33,943 nt of DNA. It comes from Candidatus Methylomirabilota bacterium (GTDB taxonomy: Bacteria; Methylomirabilota; Methylomirabilia; Methylomirabilales; CSP1-5). Below the pieces are notes generated by a model. It saw only the letters and a list, made by a program, of their open reading frames with translations. It made no database searches and was not told where the DNA came from. This document shows, one piece after another, positions 1-7,992 of the stretch; position 1 is the stretch's first letter, and the number at the start of each line of letters is the position of its first letter. The stretch covers positions 1-33,943 of the forward strand of contig JAPUFX010000018.1 in the NCBI GenBank assembly GCA_027293415.1. The letters are read 5' to 3'. The translations under genes and the position numbers were made by a program.

Positions 1-132
1 GGGGCCGAGTCGATCCGCGAGGTGATTGCCTTTCCCAAGACCCAGCGAGCCCAGTGCCTCATGACGGGTGCCCCGACGGTTGTGGACACGGTTCAACTCA
101 AGGAGCTGCGCCTCAAACTTGATGGCAGCTAA
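1..132 (+). CDS. aspS: Aspartyl-tRNA synthetase, C-terminal end (partial)
   Basis: Only the last 43 codons are present; the gene enters from the left edge in frame 1 and stops with TAA at 130-132. The peptide contains [20 protein letters not shown], which matches the conserved C-terminal catalytic segment of bacterial AspS (IAFPKT...LMT.AP), followed by the usual short tail (QLKELRLKL). The enzyme charges tRNA-Asp in the cytoplasm. If it is the non-discriminating form it would also make Asp-tRNA-Asn for the GatCAB amidotransferase encoded at 18.6-22.7 kb; the part that would decide this lies outside the window. The assignment rests on the short but characteristic tail. Confidence 0.85.
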   Translation, partial: GAESIREVIAFPKTQRAQCLMTGAPTVVDTVQLKELRLKLDGS

Positions 133-167
133 CTTTTCGGAATTCTTGCAAAAACCGAAAGTTTTTT
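131..167 (+). terminator. Candidate intrinsic terminator after aspS
   Basis: An inverted repeat pairs AACTTTTCGG (131-140) with CCGAAAGTT (155-163), with one bulged base, and runs into a stretch of six T (162-167). It starts immediately after the aspS stop codon. The stem is AT-rich and the loop is long (14 nt), so strength is uncertain. Confidence 0.4.
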
Positions 168-170
168 CAG

Positions 171-200
171 TTGACAGTGGGAGGATAGGGGGAGTAGCCT
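171..200 (+). promoter_or_regulatory. Candidate sigma-70 promoter for phoH-pgpH-ybeY
   Basis: A perfect TTGACA lies at 171-176, directly after the candidate aspS terminator. The best -10 at 18-bp spacing is TAGCCT (195-200), which is weak (3 of 6). Position between terminator and phoH supports a promoter; the -10 does not. Confidence 0.3.
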
Positions 201-242
201 TTTATTGAGGGATCTACCGGGGACGGTCACGGCCGTCCCCGC

Positions 243-1307
243 ATGCCTCTCAGGAGGGGAAGTATCCCGCAGCGAATGGAAGGAGAGCAAGCGACGGCTC
301 AAAGGCAGCTCCCGCTACCTGCCGGGCCCCAGATGCAGGCCCTCTTCGGTCGGAACGATGAACATATCCGAATGGTGGAGGATTCTCTCCACATTCGGAT
401 AGTGGCCCGAAACGGGCTCTTGACCATCAGCGGGCCTGAGGAGCAGATCGGTATTGCCGAGAAGGTGATCGGCGAGCTCACCACCCTCCTGGAGGGGGGA
501 CGCACCGTCGGAACCCACGACGTAAAGCTGGCCCTCCGGCACCTTGCCCAGCATGAGGATGAGGCCTTCCGGAAGATCCAGGGCGAGGTAATTGAGGTCT
601 CTCCCAAGAAGCGTCCGGTCCGACCCAAGAGCCTCGGCCAGCAGCGGTACATCGACGCCATCCGGAACTACGATATCGTTTTTGGCATTGGCCCCGCTGG
701 GACCGGCAAGACCTACCTGGCGATGGCGATGGCTGTCTCGGCCCATCTGCGGCGACAGGTGAGCCGGATCATCCTCACCCGCCCAGCCGTGGAGGCGGGG
801 GAGCGCCTCGGGTTTCTTCCCGGAACCCTGTACGAAAAGATCCACCCCTATCTCCGTCCCTTGTACGATGCGCTCTACGACATGCTCGAGACCGAGCGAG
901 TGAACCGCCTAATCGAGATGGGCGTGATCGAGATCGCCCCGCTCGCATTCATGAGGGGGCGGACCTTGAATGATGCCTTCATTATCCTGGATGAGGCGCA
1001 GAATACCACGTCCGAGCAGATGAAGATGTTTCTCACCCGGATCGGGCTCAGCTCGAGAGCGGTGATCACAGGCGACATCACCCAGGTGGATCTTCCCCCC
1101 GGAAAGATCTCAGGGCTCATCGAGGTGCGGTCGGTCCTGAGGGATGTTGAGGGGATTAATTTCGTCTACCTTGGCCAGAAGGACGTCGTTCGTCACGAGT
1201 TGGTCCAGCAGATCATTCATGCCTATGAGCAGTTCCAGACCTCACCCTCGTCCTCGGAAGACCCCACTCGAACAGATGAGAACCCGGAAACAACTCAGGG
1301 ACGCTGA
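243..1307 (+). CDS. phoH: PhoH-family ATPase
   Basis: A PhoH-like P-loop ATPase of 354 aa, the usual length for the chromosomal form encoded beside ybeY (YbeZ in E. coli), linked to RNA metabolism and ribosome maturation in the cytoplasm. Visible features: an N-terminal KH-like segment (LFGRNDEHIRMVED onward), Walker A GIGPAGTGKT near residues 147-156, and Walker B IILDEAQN near 246-253, followed by the conserved TGD.TQ.DLP sensor motif. The order phoH - HD phosphohydrolase - ybeY is a classic conserved cluster. Start choice is uncertain: the ATG at 243 has no good ribosome site, and the ATG at 276 has AGGAGGGG about 16 nt upstream, further than normal. The C-terminal tail (SPSSSEDPTRTDE) is low complexity. 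Confidence 0.93.
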   Translation: MPLRRGSIPQRMEGEQATAQRQLPLPAGPQMQALFGRNDEHIRMVEDSLHIRIVARNGLLTISGPEEQIGIAEKVIGELTTLLEGGRTVGTHDVKLALRHLAQHEDEAFRKIQGEVIEVSPKKRPVRPKSLGQQRYIDAIRNYDIVFGIGPAGTGKTYLAMAMAVSAHLRRQVSRIILTRPAVEAGERLGFLPGTLYEKIHPYLRPLYDALYDMLETERVNRLIEMGVIEIAPLAFMRGRTLNDAFIILDEAQNTTSEQMKMFLTRIGLSSRAVITGDITQVDLPPGKISGLIEVRSVLRDVEGINFVYLGQKDVVRHELVQQIIHAYEQFQTSPSSSEDPTRTDENPETTQGR

Positions 1308-1379
1308 GGAGGCGGCTGCGAGTTCACTCCCGTGAGCTTCCATCGATAATTTGGCTTCACCGGAATCCCTTTTGGGGAG

Positions 1380-3059
1380 ATGATGAAGATTTCCAAGTGG
1401 CTTTCATCAGGGACAAAGAAAGCCAACAACGCCAAGGCGGGGGGTAAGCCGACAACCCTGCCGGCCTACCGCTATCGCCTCTCCCCGATGGGGTACGTCT
1501 TTCGGGCCTCTGAGGAGCGGCCACCTATTCGCTTCATCTTGGGGGTCGTGTTGGTGGTGGCCATCACGGCAGTGATCGTCTCCTATCGACCGCTCCCCCT
1601 CGGGCCCTTTTCGGTTTTGGCAATTCTGCTCTTTGTCCTTTTCGCGCTCGGCGCGCTCTACTTTTATGCTCGGGTCCTCGAGCCCCACCCGGTCATATCC
1701 TCGAAGAACCTGTGTCTTTTGGGGACGGTGGTCCTCCTGAGCATCCTGATCAATCGCTTTCTCCTGATCATCCTTCAATCCTTAAGCCAAAGTTTTCCCT
1801 TTATTCCGCTGCAATCTTTCTACTATACCATTCCCGTGGCCCTGGGGAGTGTGCTGCTCACCGTCCTCTTCAACACCCGGATAGCCTTTGGAGGGGCCGT
1901 CGCCCTGAGCCTCCTCACCAAGTTCCTCGTGACGGATGACGTCGCTTTCCTCCTGTTCGGGTTGGTTGGTGCGGTCGTCGGTGCCTTTAGTGTCCGGCCG
2001 ACCCAGGATCGAACCACCTTCTTCAAGGCAGGGTTCTGGGTGGCCATCGCCAATTGCGTTACTGTCCTTACATTCATCCCGATCTATGGCCGGTCAGCAA
2101 CGACGCTCCCGTTTGACCTGGGAGCCGGCCTCGTGAACGGGGTGTTAGTTGCCCTCTTCGCCTCGACGCTTCTCCCCGTGCTGGAGTATCTCTTTGAGAC
2201 CGCCACCGATCTGAAGCTCCTCGAGCTCTCCAACTTGAACCGGCCCCTGCTCAAGCAGCTGATGAGGACTGCACCCGGGACGTACCACCATAGCTTAATG
2301 ATGGGGGAGCTGGCGGAGGCGGCAGCCGAGGCCATCGGTGCCAATCCACTCTTGTGTCGGGTGGGGGCGTACTACCACGATATCGGCAAGGTGAAGAAGC
2401 CGGTCTACTTCATCGAGAACCACATGGACGCCCTGAAGAGGCACGAGAAGCTTTCCCCACACCTGAGCAGCCTTATCGTTGTCTCCCACGTCAAGGAAGG
2501 GATCGAGTTGGCGCTGGAACACCGGCTGCCCCCTGCCATCGTCGATCTCATCCCGCAGCACCACGGCACCCGCCTGGTGACCTATTTTTACGAGAAGGCT
2601 AAGGAGTCTCAGGATCCCGACCTGAGCGAGGTCAAGGAAGAGGATTATCGCTACCCCGGGCCCAAACCCCAGACCAGGGAGGCGGCGATCCTGATGTTAG
2701 CTGATGCAGTCGAGGCCGCGGCGAGGACGCTGAACGATCCCACACCGGCCCGGATCCAGGGCCTTGTCCAGCGGTTGGCGAATAGCATCTTTATCGAGGG
2801 GGAACTGTCCGAATGTGATCTCACCCTGAAGGATCTCCACCAGATTGCCAAGGCCTTTGTCCGCGTCCTCACCGCCAGCCACCACCACCGGGTCGACTAT
2901 CCAGGGTACAAGTTTGAAGAGGTGAAAAAGAAGGAAGGAGAAAGGAAAGGGGATGGGGATACCGATCCGAAACCGGCAAAGGAGGAGGCGGGTCGACCTG
3001 TCGCAGCTAAAAAGGGTGGGGGAGAAGACATCAAGCGTCTTGGGCAGACCGAGCGATGA
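1380..3059 (+). CDS. PgpH/YqfF-like membrane HD phosphohydrolase (c-di-AMP type), short form
   Basis: A 559-aa multi-pass membrane protein with a cytoplasmic HD domain. Hydrophobic segments fill residues about 50-265 (seven or so helices, the 7TM-7TMR_HD region). The HD domain follows: YHHSLMMGELAE near 301, YYHDIGKVKKP near 331, and QHHGTRL near 390. This is the arrangement of PgpH, a c-di-AMP phosphodiesterase. Canonical PgpH has a large extracellular 7TMR-HDED domain between the first helix and the rest; here the first helix is followed at once by others, so that domain appears to be missing. The C-terminal tail is lysine-rich, low complexity, and overlaps ybeY by 107 bp in another frame. 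Start ATG 1380 or 1383, preceded by GGGGAG. Substrate c-di-AMP is inferred from the family. Confidence 0.85.
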   Translation: MMKISKWLSSGTKKANNAKAGGKPTTLPAYRYRLSPMGYVFRASEERPPIRFILGVVLVVAITAVIVSYRPLPLGPFSVLAILLFVLFALGALYFYARVLEPHPVISSKNLCLLGTVVLLSILINRFLLIILQSLSQSFPFIPLQSFYYTIPVALGSVLLTVLFNTRIAFGGAVALSLLTKFLVTDDVAFLLFGLVGAVVGAFSVRPTQDRTTFFKAGFWVAIANCVTVLTFIPIYGRSATTLPFDLGAGLVNGVLVALFASTLLPVLEYLFETATDLKLLELSNLNRPLLKQLMRTAPGTYHHSLMMGELAEAAAEAIGANPLLCRVGAYYHDIGKVKKPVYFIENHMDALKRHEKLSPHLSSLIVVSHVKEGIELALEHRLPPAIVDLIPQHHGTRLVTYFYEKAKESQDPDLSEVKEEDYRYPGPKPQTREAAILMLADAVEAAARTLNDPTPARIQGLVQRLANSIFIEGELSECDLTLKDLHQIAKAFVRVLTASHHHRVDYPGYKFEEVKKKEGERKGDGDTDPKPAKEEAGRPVAAKKGGGEDIKRLGQTER

Positions 3060-3393
3060 GGTCTCGGTGCTCCTCGTCGATGATCGGGCCATCCGGCGCC
3101 TCAATAAGGTGTACTTGAACCACGATCGTCCCACCGACGTCCTGGCCTTTCCGCAACAGCAGGGTCTCCCTTCGCCCCAGCCCCATCTCCTCGGCGATGT
3201 GGTCATCTCGGTCGAGACCGCTGCTCGCCAGGCCAAAGAACACGGCCATTCCCTTCCGCACGAACTAGCGTTGCTTTTGATCCACGGCATCCTGCACCTC
3301 GTGGGCTACGACGATTCGACCCCCGCAACCCGTCGCCGCATGTGGACCGAACAGGCCCGGCTTCTCGCAATTTCTTCGAAACCAGGCTCCTGA
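2953..3393 (+). CDS. ybeY: Endoribonuclease YbeY
   Basis: YbeY (146 aa), a zinc-dependent RNase for 16S rRNA 3'-end maturation and ribosome quality control. The active-site motif HGILHLVGYDDS is near residues 111-122 and matches the family HxxxHxxGYDH type, with D in place of the third H. The upstream block LNKVYLNHDRPTDVLAF is also characteristic. The N-terminus IRNRQRRRRVDL is the conserved YbeY opening (V.NRQ...), so the start at 2953 is real even though it lies 107 bp inside the preceding HD gene in a different frame. A GGAAAGGGG site precedes the ATG. Co-location with phoH is the conserved ybeZ-ybeY pairing. Confidence 0.92.
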   Translation: MGIPIRNRQRRRRVDLSQLKRVGEKTSSVLGRPSDEVSVLLVDDRAIRRLNKVYLNHDRPTDVLAFPQQQGLPSPQPHLLGDVVISVETAARQAKEHGHSLPHELALLLIHGILHLVGYDDSTPATRRRMWTEQARLLAISSKPGS

Positions 3394-3433
3394 AAGGCGT
3401 GTTCAAAGATCTTCCTGGGTCGGTCTGCGACGC

Positions 3434-3462
3434 TTGACAGCACATGTCCGTCGGAGGATACT
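3434..3462 (+). promoter_or_regulatory. Candidate sigma-70 promoter for the NtrC-type regulator and kinase
   Basis: TTGACA (3434-3439), a 17-bp spacer, then GATACT (3457-3462; 4 of 6). It lies in the 210-bp gap between ybeY and the regulator, giving a leader of about 135 nt. No other feature is visible in that gap. Confidence 0.4.
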
Positions 3463-3603
3463 TGGGCCCTGCGCGTAAGATGCGGGAGCAGGGGTCCCGA
3501 CTCAGTCCACAGAAAACGGGACGTCGTCTCGGGCGAAGGAAAGCCTGAGGGGCCGCCAGGTCTCTTCTGGAATGTGTAGCCATAAGAGGTTTAGGGAGAC
3601 GCG

Positions 3604-4956
3604 ATGAAGCATCGGATCTTGGTCGCCGACGATGAAGCAGCTTCGCGGAAGGGGTTGAAGGCGCTCCTTTCAAACTGGGGCTACGAGGTCGAGGAAGCCT
3701 CCGACGGGGAGGAAGCCTTGCAGCGGGCCGTCGCCTTCCTCCCAGCCGTCGTCGTCGCCGATCTGGTCATGCCCAAGCTCGACGGGCTAGGGTTCTTGAA
3801 GGCCATCCAAGAGGAGTTACCTTTCGCCACGGTCATCATCCTCACTGGCCATGGGACGATCGAAACAGCCGTCGACGCCATGAAGCACGGGGCCTACGAC
3901 TATCTAACAAAGCCAGTGGACGTTCCACGGCTCAGGATCCTGATCCAGAGAGCCCTGGAGAAGGGGGAAGCGGTTCGGGAGGTGACTCTCCTTCGGCGGC
4001 GGCTGAAAAAGGTGTGGGGGTTTGGGAAGCTGGTGGGGAAAGGCAAGGCCATGCAGGAGGTGTATCGACTCATTGACCTCGCAGCCCCAACATCTGCCCC
4101 CGTCCTGATCTCGGGAGAAAGCGGGACTGGTAAGGAGCTGGTAGCGCACATCCTCCACGAGCTGTCGCCCCGGAGTCAAAAGGCATTCGTTGCCGTGAAC
4201 TGCTCGGCCATCCCAGAGACCCTATTAGAAAGTGAGATTTTCGGTCATGAGAGGGGAGCGTTCACCGGCGCGATGGAGCGGAGAGTCGGCTGTTTTGAGT
4301 TGGCGAATGAAGGAACAATATTCCTGGATGAGATTGCCGAGATGAGCCCCGCAACCCAGGCGAAGTTCCTGCGAATCGTCGAGGATGGCACGGTGAGGCG
4401 CCTCGGGGGGAAGCAAGAGATCAAGATCGATGTGCGGGTATTGGCTGCGACCAACAAGGATCCCTTGAAAGCGATAAAGGATGGGGCCCTGAGAGGGGAT
4501 CTCTACTACCGCCTAAACGTCTTTACTCTCTCCCTCCCCGCACTCAGGGAGAGAGGTGATGACATTCCCCTGCTCATCCAGGCGTTCGTCGAGGAGTTGA
4601 ATGCCAAGTATGAGAAGCGGATCAAATCGGTCGACGAAACGGCGCTGCGGGACTTGATGCGGCATCCATGGCCGGGAAATGTCAGAGAACTCAGGAACAC
4701 CATCGAGCGAGCGATCATCGCCTGCGAAACCGACCTCATTGCCTCAAGACACCTCCCCCCGAGCATTGCCAGCGAGACAAAAGATGACGGTCCCGATTCC
4801 ATCACGGTCCCGCTCGGGATCTCCCTCGAGGAGGCGGAAAGGGACCTCATCCGGAGGACACTCGCTTCCGTCAACAACAACAAGACGAAAGCGGCCGAGA
4901 TCTTGGGGATCAGCTTAAAGACCCTGCACAACAAGCTCCATCGATACGGTGCGTAG
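3604..4956 (+). CDS. NtrC-family sigma-54-dependent response regulator
   Basis: 450 aa with the standard three parts. The receiver (1-120) has the acidic pair in VADDE, phosphoacceptor D53 in VVVADLVMPKLDG, and K in YDYLTKP. The AAA+ domain has Walker A GESGTGKE near 169, the sigma-54 contact loop GAFTGA near 217, and Walker B GTIFLDEIAEM near 237. The Fis-type helix-turn-helix is at the C-terminus (NNNKTKAAEILGISLKTLHN). It would activate sigma-54 promoters when phosphorylated. The partner kinase follows directly with an 8-bp overlap, so the two are translationally coupled. The regulated process cannot be told from sequence; a sigma-54-like site at 7445 upstream of a lone receiver gene is one possible nearby target. 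Confidence 0.95.
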   Translation: MKHRILVADDEAASRKGLKALLSNWGYEVEEASDGEEALQRAVAFLPAVVVADLVMPKLDGLGFLKAIQEELPFATVIILTGHGTIETAVDAMKHGAYDYLTKPVDVPRLRILIQRALEKGEAVREVTLLRRRLKKVWGFGKLVGKGKAMQEVYRLIDLAAPTSAPVLISGESGTGKELVAHILHELSPRSQKAFVAVNCSAIPETLLESEIFGHERGAFTGAMERRVGCFELANEGTIFLDEIAEMSPATQAKFLRIVEDGTVRRLGGKQEIKIDVRVLAATNKDPLKAIKDGALRGDLYYRLNVFTLSLPALRERGDDIPLLIQAFVEELNAKYEKRIKSVDETALRDLMRHPWPGNVRELRNTIERAIIACETDLIASRHLPPSIASETKDDGPDSITVPLGISLEEAERDLIRRTLASVNNNKTKAAEILGISLKTLHNKLHRYGA

Positions 4957-6757
4957 TATGCGCTTCGGCGTCAGAGGCAAGGAGGCCTTAGCCATCACCC
5001 TTCTCACCTTCCTGGTGGTGGCCACCACCACCTTTATCCACCTGTCGCAATTGACCAAGGTTGTCGTCCAGGAAGCCTTACGACAGACTGAGCTGATTGC
5101 GAAGCAGATATATGCTCAGAGCAGCCGTTCCCTCTCCCGTGTCCGAGGCGGAAGTCACTGGGATATCTTACGAAGCGATCGAGAGCTGAGAAGCCTCCTT
5201 GACGCCAGTGTAGGATACTCGCCTCACCTCCTGTACGCGCTCATCGCCGACCGAGAGGGCGAGGTGGTCCTCCATAGCGAGCGGGTAAAAGAGGGCTCAT
5301 TTGCCCCCGAGAGACCGAGACTCCAAGCGCTCCTTTCCCTCAATCGCTTCCAGCTCTTCCAAGTCCTGTACGGGGGAGGGGAAATCTACGAGGACACACT
5401 GCCTCTGAGTCTCGACGGCAAACCCTTCGGGAAGATCCAACTGGGGATCGCCACCAGCCTGTTGAGGCGAGAGCTGAACACCTCTTTGAAAAATAGTCTC
5501 GGCCTGGCTGTGGTTGCCCTGGCCGTGGCTTGGCTCTTCGCGATGGGTTTGGGCAACCTGATCCTCAGGCCAATCCGGAAACTCACGCAGGAGATGGACC
5601 GGCTCAGGCGGGGTGACTTCGAGATTGGAGGCCACCTTGGCCGGGAGGACGAGTTTGGAGAGCTGGCCTCGCAGCTCCAGCTCCTTGGCCAGCAGCTACA
5701 GTCAGACCGTCTGAAAATGTTGAGTGAAAAGGAGCAACTGCAACAGGTCGTGGATCACCTGGAGGACGGGATTATCCTGTTCACGCAAGACCGCCGGGTT
5801 CTGTTTTTTAACAAAGTTGCCGAGGGTGTCGTGGGGAGGCCTCTTGAGCAGGTCATCGGATGGCCGTGGGAGGAGATGCTGGTCCCATCCCATCCTCTTT
5901 GCCCCCTGTTCGAGCAAGCCTTTGAACAAAAGTCCGGTTTTCATAATGCCCCCATGACACTCCCCAACGATGGAAGCCCCAAAGAGTTTCTGGTCTCTGT
6001 CTTTTTTGTGACGGATGCCCAAGAGACAATGGGGGTCATGGTTATCTTGAAAGACCTTGAATCGATCAAGACGCTCCAGTCCTTGGTCAGCTATTCCGCC
6101 AAACTGACTGCGCTTGGGAGGCTCACTTCAGGGGTGGCCCACGAGGTCAAGAACCCCCTCAACGCCATGACGATCCATCTCGAACTCCTCAAGGAGAAGC
6201 TGGACGGTTCTCCTGAGGAGGTTCAACAGAGTCTGGACGTCATCGGGAGCGAGATCCGGAGATTGGATCGGGTGGTCCAACGGTTTTTGAGGTTTATCCG
6301 CCCTGAGGAACTGAGCGTGAAACTGCTCGACCTGAACGCTGTCTTGACAGATGTTGCGTCCCTCTTAGAGGCCGAATGGAAAGAGGGGGGGATCGCGTTC
6401 ACCTTTCAGTTCGATTCTACCCTCCCTCTTATTCCTGCCGATGAGGAGCTTCTCCGCCAGGCCTTCCTGAACATCCTGCTGAACGCCTGTCAGGCCATGC
6501 CGGACGGAGGAAAGGTCAAGGTGTCGACGGAACGGGAGGATGGGTTTGTCAATGTGAGTATCACCGACACAGGGGTCGGGATCGCGCCTGAAGATCTTGA
6601 CAAGATATTTCGGCTCTATTACACGACGAAACCGAGTGGCAGTGGAATCGGTCTCTCCATGGTTTACCGGATCGTCCAGATGCATGATGGTGTCATTGAT
6701 GTCTTCTCTGGGGCGGACCAGGGGACAACCCTGACCGTTCGACTTCCAGCGCGCTAG
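4949..6757 (+). CDS. Membrane sensor histidine kinase, partner of the NtrC-type regulator
   Basis: 602 aa. Order: a transmembrane helix at about 12-31; a periplasmic sensing region to about 180; a second helix at about 183-206 (LAVVALAVAWLFAMGLGNLI); a HAMP linker; a PAS domain (LEDGIILFTQDRRVLFFN) near 270-380; HisKA with the phosphorylated His in GVAHEVKNPLN near 397; and HATPase_c with N box NILLNACQAMPDGG, G1 DTGVGIAPEDL and G2 GSGIGLSMV. This is the NtrB/AtoS-like layout. It starts with GTG at 4949, overlapping the regulator stop, or with ATG at 4958 just after it; no clear ribosome site favours either, so coupling to upstream translation is likely. The signal sensed is unknown. Confidence 0.93.
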   Translation: MRSMRFGVRGKEALAITLLTFLVVATTTFIHLSQLTKVVVQEALRQTELIAKQIYAQSSRSLSRVRGGSHWDILRSDRELRSLLDASVGYSPHLLYALIADREGEVVLHSERVKEGSFAPERPRLQALLSLNRFQLFQVLYGGGEIYEDTLPLSLDGKPFGKIQLGIATSLLRRELNTSLKNSLGLAVVALAVAWLFAMGLGNLILRPIRKLTQEMDRLRRGDFEIGGHLGREDEFGELASQLQLLGQQLQSDRLKMLSEKEQLQQVVDHLEDGIILFTQDRRVLFFNKVAEGVVGRPLEQVIGWPWEEMLVPSHPLCPLFEQAFEQKSGFHNAPMTLPNDGSPKEFLVSVFFVTDAQETMGVMVILKDLESIKTLQSLVSYSAKLTALGRLTSGVAHEVKNPLNAMTIHLELLKEKLDGSPEEVQQSLDVIGSEIRRLDRVVQRFLRFIRPEELSVKLLDLNAVLTDVASLLEAEWKEGGIAFTFQFDSTLPLIPADEELLRQAFLNILLNACQAMPDGGKVKVSTEREDGFVNVSITDTGVGIAPEDLDKIFRLYYTTKPSGSGIGLSMVYRIVQMHDGVIDVFSGADQGTTLTVRLPAR

Positions 6758-6783
6758 TGCCGGCCTTGTTCCGCCAGAGGGAG

Positions 6784-7254
6784 ATGCTTTGGGGCGAGGC
6801 CGAACCATCCGGGTACAGGCTCGTGAAGAGACCACTGTGGTATTTCATTCTCCTTATAGTCATCGCGGTGGGCTGTGCCAAACCCAAGATCGTCGTGGCC
6901 CCACCCCCTCCTCCGGCTGAGCCGACACCGCCCCCCCCTTCGGCTCCGCCGACACCGCCCCCCCCTGAAAAAGAGCCTCCCTCCCCTCCTCCTATTCTCT
7001 CACCCCAGGTGGGAACCGAAGGTGAGAGTAGCCAGAGATGGGACGCCGAGGCCCAAATCGAAGGAGCAGAGAAAATTGTCAAGCAGGTAGATCAGAAGAC
7101 GTTGGCCGAAGAGCAGCAGGAGATCTTTTCGACGATTCAAAGCTTCCTATCCAAGGCAAGAGAGGCGCTTTCATTCGGGGATTTCCTCAGAGCTTTCAAT
7201 CTCGCAGAGAAAGCTCAGATACTGGCAGAGGCGCTCTTAAGCACCCCGAGATGA
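6784..7254 (+). CDS. Proline-rich lipoprotein, function unknown
   Basis: A small predicted lipoprotein. A signal peptide VKRPLWYFILLIVIAVGC ends in a lipobox-like VGC followed by AKPK, so the mature protein would be lipidated on Cys. A long proline-rich linker follows, with two PTPPPP-type blocks, then a helical C-terminal segment (QQEIFSTIQSFLSKAREALS...AEKAQILAEALL) resembling a short TPR/coiled-coil repeat. The start is uncertain: GTG 6757 overlaps the kinase stop, ATG 6784 has a purine run right before it, and GTG 6823 gives the most compact signal peptide. It is probably cotranscribed with the two-component pair and may be an envelope partner of the sensor; no family was recognised. Confidence 0.7.
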   Translation: MLWGEAEPSGYRLVKRPLWYFILLIVIAVGCAKPKIVVAPPPPPAEPTPPPPSAPPTPPPPEKEPPSPPPILSPQVGTEGESSQRWDAEAQIEGAEKIVKQVDQKTLAEEQQEIFSTIQSFLSKAREALSFGDFLRAFNLAEKAQILAEALLSTPR

Positions 7255-7444
7255 ATATATTGATCCCTCCTTTATCGTCAGTCCGCTCAGTCACTATCCC
7301 TTCCATGTAATCCTTACATCAGCCCCGTGTAAATCTTACCTGTTCACGGAAGCCCTGCCCACCTGAAACATTCACTGAGAGTCTCGGCCAAAAGCGCGAA
7401 AATCAGGAAGATGGCCCCGAGCCAAAGGAAATCTGCCCTCGGGT

Positions 7445-7460
7445 TGGCATGGAGTGTGCC
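7445..7460 (+). promoter_or_regulatory. Candidate sigma-54 (-24/-12) promoter
   Basis: TGGCATGGAGTGTGCC has the invariant GG and GC dinucleotides separated by exactly 10 bp, as in the consensus TGGCACG-N4-TTGCW, with three deviations. It lies 70 bp upstream of the lone receiver gene and downstream of the NtrC-type operon, so local activation is plausible. Confidence 0.3.
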
Positions 7461-7529
7461 TTGTCCATGAGCAACTCGCTCCTTATCTGCTTGTGACACT
7501 ATCGTGGAAGGGATGAACATCAAGTCAGT

Positions 7530-7940
7530 ATGGGAGGCACGAAGCCGTTGAATGGTGAAAGTACAGCAGCCGTGGAGAAGAAGATTCTCGTCGTGGATGA
7601 TGATCGCCACTGCCGGGATGGATTGAGGGATTCGCTCCTGGGCGCCGGGTATAGCGTCGAGACAGCCGCGGATAGTCGGGAAGCCATCGAGAAGGTAAAG
7701 GCGCGTATTTTCGAGGTGGCAATCATCGACCTCGACCTGCCGCCGGTTCTGGGCATCGCTACGAGTGGTTGGGAACTCGTCCGCATCTTTCGGGATTTCA
7801 ATCCCGCAATTACCGTGATTGTGGTCGGCGCTGAAGAAGACAAACAGGTCAAGGCACGAGCAGCACAGTTGAAAGTGTCGGAATTTCTGGAGAAGCCGAT
7901 TAGTCCGGCGCGGTTGAAGACAATTGTGAGGACTCTGTAA
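7530..7940 (+). CDS. Single-domain response regulator (receiver only)
   Basis: 136 aa made of one receiver domain with no output domain. Acidic residues in VVDDD (near 22-24), phosphoacceptor Asp in AIIDLDLPP near 70, and Lys in EFLEKPISP near 121 are all present, so it should be phosphorylatable. An insertion of about 8 residues (VLGIATSG) follows the phosphorylation loop, where most receivers read MPxMDG. Such proteins act as phosphorelay intermediates or bind a partner. It stands just upstream of a tandem PilZ gene in the same direction. The first 15 residues precede the fold, so the true start may be further in (GTG 7572). Confidence 0.8.
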   Translation: MGGTKPLNGESTAAVEKKILVVDDDRHCRDGLRDSLLGAGYSVETAADSREAIEKVKARIFEVAIIDLDLPPVLGIATSGWELVRIFRDFNPAITVIVVGAEEDKQVKARAAQLKVSEFLEKPISPARLKTIVRTL

Positions 7941-7992
7941 TTCCAACCTCGCAGGGTTTGCACAAAGACGATCAAATTCTCGGGAGGTCGAG

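Noticed and set aside
6751-6775. CTAGTGCCG at the kinase stop, resembling a MITE end
   Set aside because: Only the first nine bases match; the following bases diverge and there is no partner end.
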